Shown: piece after piece, positions 60,815 to 64,000 of the stretch
How positions within the stretch are numbered: position 1 is the first letter of the stretch
Layout: each line of letters begins with the position of its first letter
Source: Shewanella psychromarinicola
GTDB lineage: Bacteria > Pseudomonadota > Gammaproteobacteria > Enterobacterales > Shewanellaceae
DNA length: 64,000 nt
Direction: 5' to 3'
Assembly: GCF_003855155.1 (NCBI RefSeq)
Contig: NZ_CP034073.1
Span: 4,154,001-4,218,000, forward strand
Made by a program: the position numbers and the translations under genes
Notes under the pieces: model-generated
The model's input: the letters and a program-made list of their open reading frames with translations, nothing else
What the model was told of the DNA's origin: nothing
The model's database searches: none

Positions 60815-62977
60815 GTGCGACCTGAGGTCGTATGAAGCGCTGTTCACCGCGATAAGAGTGAACCATCTGTATCACCAGGTGCCCCTAAGACTCTGAATAA
60901 AGCAGCGAGTCTGACAATGTAACGATATTCGGCTTTTGCCGAATGGGAACAGAATCGTGAGAGGATGTTCTTCCTGATAACCACAAATCGGGTAAGTGCT
61001 AGGGTGTCAGTATGATGAACGTAAGTGAATCCATGTAAGGTGCGTTATACGAGAAACAGCGGAAGTGGTTTATACGCTGTGGCCAAAATGGCAATGAGAG
61101 TTGGAAAGAAATTGTCCAGTATTCTTTCGTGATCGATACGCTCTCCGCACTATAGTGGGCATCTAACCTGACGTTGCGTGACATACGGAACAGGGTAAGC
61201 CTGTATTGCTCCCTTTGGGAAAGTGGTCTGCGAAGACTGCCGATAGTAATGCAGGTAAAGGAGGCTAGAAAAAGCAAATGCCGCATTGTAATGATATGGA
61301 TACAGGTTGTTATCTGGCGCGAAAGCGAGCTGACTTCTAGCTGGTCTCCCGTTGCAAGATGATTTGAAGAACTTTATTCAAGGAGAAACGCAAATGATGG
61401 CTTCAAACGAAGTTAGTGCCTCTTCTGACAGCACTCAATGGCAATCCATTAACTGGAAGGCTGTTAAGCAACATGTATTAAAGCTTCAAATGCGCATTGC
61501 AAAAGCAACCCGAGAAGGTAAACACGGTAAGTCGAAAGCATTGCAGTGGATACTCACCCACTCTACATCAGCAAAATTGCTTGCTGTTAAAAGAGTTTCT
61601 CAAAATAAAGGCAGCAAAACACCAGGAATTGACGGCATCATTTGGAACACTGATGCTCGTTGTATGACTGCGGTGAATCAACTGAGTCGAAAAGGCTATC
61701 ATGCCAAACCGCTCAGGCGTATCTACATCCCCAAGAAAAACGGCAAACTCAGACCTTTAGGCATACCCTGCATGATAGATAGAGCGCAGCAAGCGCTTCA
61801 TCTTCTCGCTTTGGAGCCTATTTCGGAAACGGTAGCCGACCTCAATAGCTATGGCTTTCGACCTAATCGAAGCGCAGCAGATGCAATTGCACAGTGCTTC
61901 AAATGTTTATGTATGAAGCGCTCTAGCCAATGGGTTCTTGAGGGTGACATCAAAGCCTGTTTCGATAAGATTGGTCATCAATGGCTTATCGACAACATTC
62001 AATTAGATAAACGAATGCTGAAACAATGGCTTGGATGTGGTTATATTGATAAAGGATTGTTCTATAAAACAGCTGAAGGAACACCACAAGGTGGGATAAT
62101 CTCCCCAACGCTGATGTTGCTCACGCTGGCTGGGTTAGAACAGTTGGTTAAGTCTATTGCCTGTAAAACAGGGAATAGAGTCAACTTTATCGGATACGCA
62201 GACGATTTTGTCATCACAGGTTCTTCGCAAGAAGTCCTAGTTAATGAAATCAAGCCGCAACTCATTGGCTTTCTACAGGAAAGGGGCTTAACACTCTCTG
62301 ATGAGAAAACACACATTACTCATATCAATGATGGTTTTGACTTTCTGGGATTCAATATCAGGAAGTACAAAGGCAAACTGCTCATTAAACCGAGCAAGAG
62401 CAACGTTCTATTATTTTTGAGCAATCTACGTGAATTCATCAGAAAACATCCCACAATACCTGTTAATGATTTAATCAAAATATTGAATCCGAAACTGAGA
62501 GGATGGGCGAACTATTATCGCCACAGTGTTGCAAAGCAAGTTTTCGGTTATGTAGGCCATCAACTTTTCTGGCTTTTATGGCGATGGGCGGTAAGGCGTC
62601 ACCCCACGAAAAGCAAAGACTGGGTACGTCGAAAATACTACATGAATCGCATAGGTGGGTGGCAATTCCACGGCTGGCAGAAGATTGCCAACATGGACTG
62701 CCATTTTAATCTGGTTCAGATAGCTCAAACGCCGATAAAAAGACATGTGAAAATCAGGAGTGCAGCGACGCCTTACGACCCAGAATATGAAGTTTACTTA
62801 GGTAAGCGCAAGCGGGTAAAGGAAAGCAGAAACTCTTGGTTTGATCCTGTCTTGGCTGCTATATAGGGTGCTGGGTAACAGAACACGCCTTAGTGGAGGC
62901 TTGAGCCGTATGCAGTGAAAGTTGCATGTACGGTTCTTAGGAGGGCGGTACTTGGTAACAAGTGCCGCCTATCCGAC
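60815..62977 (+). mobile_element. Group II intron, complete
   Basis: The 5' end GTGCGAC (60815) fits the GUGYG consensus. Exon-binding sites agree with the flank: EBS1 GTCCAG (61114-61119) pairs with IBS1 TTGGAC (60809-60814), and EBS2 ACGAG (61049-61053) pairs with IBS2 CTCGT (60802-60806). Domain V is a 34-nt hairpin at about 62906-62939 starting GAGCCGT and ending ACGGTTC with a GTGAAAGT tip. Domain VI is GGGCGGTACTTGG...CCGCCTATCC with a bulged A, and the intron ends at about ATCCGAC (62977). The intron encodes an intact maturase. Length about 2163 bp. Confidence 0.88.
61394..62866 (+). CDS. Group II intron reverse transcriptase / maturase
   Basis: 490 residues. N-terminal RT0 region (INWKAVKQHVLKLQMRIAKA), RT motifs with GIDGI, RRIYIPKKNGKLRPLGIP, SYGFRPNRSA, EGDIKACFD and the catalytic YADDF, then domain X (maturase, WANYYRHSVAKQVFGYV) and a C-terminal tail with YDPEYEVYLGKRK. 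No full HNH endonuclease is seen. It promotes splicing and retrohoming of its intron. Start at 61394 with AGGAG eight bases upstream; the frame is open 14 codons further. All motifs are intact, so it may be active. Confidence 0.94.
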   Translation: MMASNEVSASSDSTQWQSINWKAVKQHVLKLQMRIAKATREGKHGKSKALQWILTHSTSAKLLAVKRVSQNKGSKTPGIDGIIWNTDARCMTAVNQLSRKGYHAKPLRRIYIPKKNGKLRPLGIPCMIDRAQQALHLLALEPISETVADLNSYGFRPNRSAADAIAQCFKCLCMKRSSQWVLEGDIKACFDKIGHQWLIDNIQLDKRMLKQWLGCGYIDKGLFYKTAEGTPQGGIISPTLMLLTLAGLEQLVKSIACKTGNRVNFIGYADDFVITGSSQEVLVNEIKPQLIGFLQERGLTLSDEKTHITHINDGFDFLGFNIRKYKGKLLIKPSKSNVLLFLSNLREFIRKHPTIPVNDLIKILNPKLRGWANYYRHSVAKQVFGYVGHQLFWLLWRWAVRRHPTKSKDWVRRKYYMNRIGGWQFHGWQKIANMDCHFNLVQIAQTPIKRHVKIRSAATPYDPEYEVYLGKRKRVKESRNSWFDPVLAAI

Positions 62978-63243
62978 AAAAGCTTCTTAGAGTTAATGTT
63001 CAAAACTCTATCGTTCACATTACGGTAAGTATGGCTAAGTTGCAAAATACCAGGAAGACAGTTGTGGTTAGCCTCTAATTAAGTAGCCAGCTTAACTAGA
63101 CCACTTGTATGTTGAATCTTTGGATGATTTAACAAATTAGCACTCGATGGCCAATCCATCAGTAATATGGTCGATTTAAAAGAGCAGAAAAGCTTGATAT
63201 CAATCAAGTGGAAGATGGTTTTGTGGGATTAAGTAATTGTTGC

Positions 63244-64000
63244 TTAGGCACACAACCAGCGTTGGCAGTTGGCTACGCCTTGTCGTCGTTTTCGGTCTAA
63301 ATGTTCGCAATATTCTGTTAATGCAGGCAAAGCCCCTACCGCACCTTTGAATAATACCCCAAACTCTGTGGTGATTTTTAACCAGTTTTCAGCAGGAATA
63401 TTCAGTCTATTAAGAATAGCTTGGCTACTTGCACAAATGGCACCCCGTTTATCCTCTCGAATAATTCGCCCGGTATCTTCCACCAACACAATATAGTCTT
63501 TAACACTGAACATCAGGCCTTTAGGCATGTTTAAACGCTCATTCCCCACAAAAGGCAATAACTCTGCTGGTTGTTCACCTTTTATTGCTGAGTTAATTCG
63601 GCGTTGAATGCTGGTGTAGTTTGAGGCTTCTGGTGTGGTGGCCATTTTGGCTCTAATAGGGTTTAAATCAACATAAGCCATACAGCTCAGAACGGCTGCT
63701 TCGCCGAGTAACGCCTGGGATTTAAAGCGCCCTTCCCAGAAGCGACCTGTACACTTATCTTCTTTATTGGCCATTCTAGCAATTGGCTCACTTAAAGAAC
63801 GCATAAACCAACTGATATCAATTAAGCGTTTACGGTATTCAGTAATGCATTCATTAACCGTTTGAAGTTCAAATGAGTTAAGGTCTTCTTCTTTTAAGTA
63901 TTTGTGCGTGAGTAACGTACCTTTAAAGCCTTTGTGCCATTGAGTGAGCACGTCTTTATCTGACCACTGTTTTACTTTGTCAGCATCGATTTTCAACACT
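63244..64000 (-). CDS. Y1-type (REP-associated-like) transposase, cut by window edge
   Basis: The visible part is the C-terminal 250 or so residues, without the N-terminal HUH motif; the gene continues past 64000. Diagnostic segments are IDISWFMRSLSEPIARMANK, TGRFWEGRFKSQALL and AYVDLNPIRAKMA, seen in the Y1_Tnp family of single-strand transposases in Shewanella. The C-terminal extension (about the last 120 residues) is typical of the larger Shewanella members. Whether the protein mobilises REP palindromes is not visible here. Confidence 0.85.
   Translation of the reverse strand, partial: VLKIDADKVKQWSDKDVLTQWHKGFKGTLLTHKYLKEEDLNSFELQTVNECITEYRKRLIDISWFMRSLSEPIARMANKEDKCTGRFWEGRFKSQALLGEAAVLSCMAYVDLNPIRAKMATTPEASNYTSIQRRINSAIKGEQPAELLPFVGNERLNMPKGLMFSVKDYIVLVEDTGRIIREDKRGAICASSQAILNRLNIPAENWLKITTEFGVLFKGAVGALPALTEYCEHLDRKRRQGVANCQRWLCA

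Noticed and set aside
60790..60815. attC-like integron core (GTTGGAC) at the group II intron insertion site
   Set aside because: The heptamer fits GTTRRRY, but I found no partner RYYYAAC site upstream and no integrase or cassette array, so one 7-mer is not evidence.
60699..60896. Plus-strand ORF of 65 codons across the intron 5' boundary
   Set aside because: It reads into the structured 5' end of the group II intron; the apparent ORF is a by-product of the insertion, although its first part may be an old short reading frame.

Overview
The window is a stretch of chromosome from a marine gammaproteobacterium, very probably a Shewanella. The evidence is the gene content and protein signatures: a complete his operon ending in a fused hisIE, the order lpxM / ihfA-pheT-pheS, a biosynthetic arginine decarboxylase beside a eukaryote-type AdoMet decarboxylase, the ydbH-ynbE-ydbL trio, ilvIH, and the five-gene 'proteobacterial dedicated sortase' cluster. 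This is gene-content inference; no 16S or other marker gene is present.

Layout. 0-2 kb: a 193-bp MITE-like repeat (copy A), a PAS-GGDEF diguanylate cyclase, then non-coding DNA. 2-9.7 kb: a His-codon leader peptide with attenuator and hisGDCBHAFI, closed by a terminator. 9.7-17.1 kb (mostly minus): MscS channel, LpxM, then pheS-pheT-ihfA, a decayed retropepsin-like pseudogene and its intact paralogue. 17.1-18.7 kb: repeat copy B with an IS110-family (IS1111-type) element inserted in its right terminal repeat. 18.7-24.5 kb (minus): a DUF3802-like protein, YceI, YaiI-PdxH, and a polyamine block (speA, speD, and a speB ruined by deletion, nonsense and frameshift). 25-28.5 kb (plus): cvfB, yceH and an ABC exporter pair. 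28.5-30.2 kb: a long gene-poor gap with a 9-bp minisatellite, then a cold-shock gene with its promoter, leader and terminator. 30.2-44.6 kb: rlmA, an unknown protein, sbcB, cdd, ydbH-ynbE-ydbL, a secreted small protein, a GNAT, a 2OG-Fe(II) oxygenase, a SulP transporter, a Bcr/CflA exporter and a small membrane protein. 44.65-45.5 kb: a clean IS5-family insertion. 45.8-48 kb: ilvIH.

48.3-55 kb holds the most interesting system: a sortase, its LPQTG-bearing VIT/vWA substrate, an OmpA-like protein with a glycine zipper, and a divergent response regulator and histidine kinase whose sensor region resembles a CBM9-type carbohydrate-binding domain. It is a self-contained system for anchoring or processing one large surface protein in a Gram-negative envelope, under its own two-component control. 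metC and a small membrane protein follow, next to repeat copy C.

57-64 kb is accessory: an unrecognised Cys-rich-N-terminus protein, an IS91-type transposase remnant with strong palindromes, yihD, a small membrane ORF, a complete group II intron whose ends are supported by IBS/EBS pairing, and a REP-associated-type (Y1) transposase cut by the window edge. No tRNA, rRNA or CRISPR array was found.
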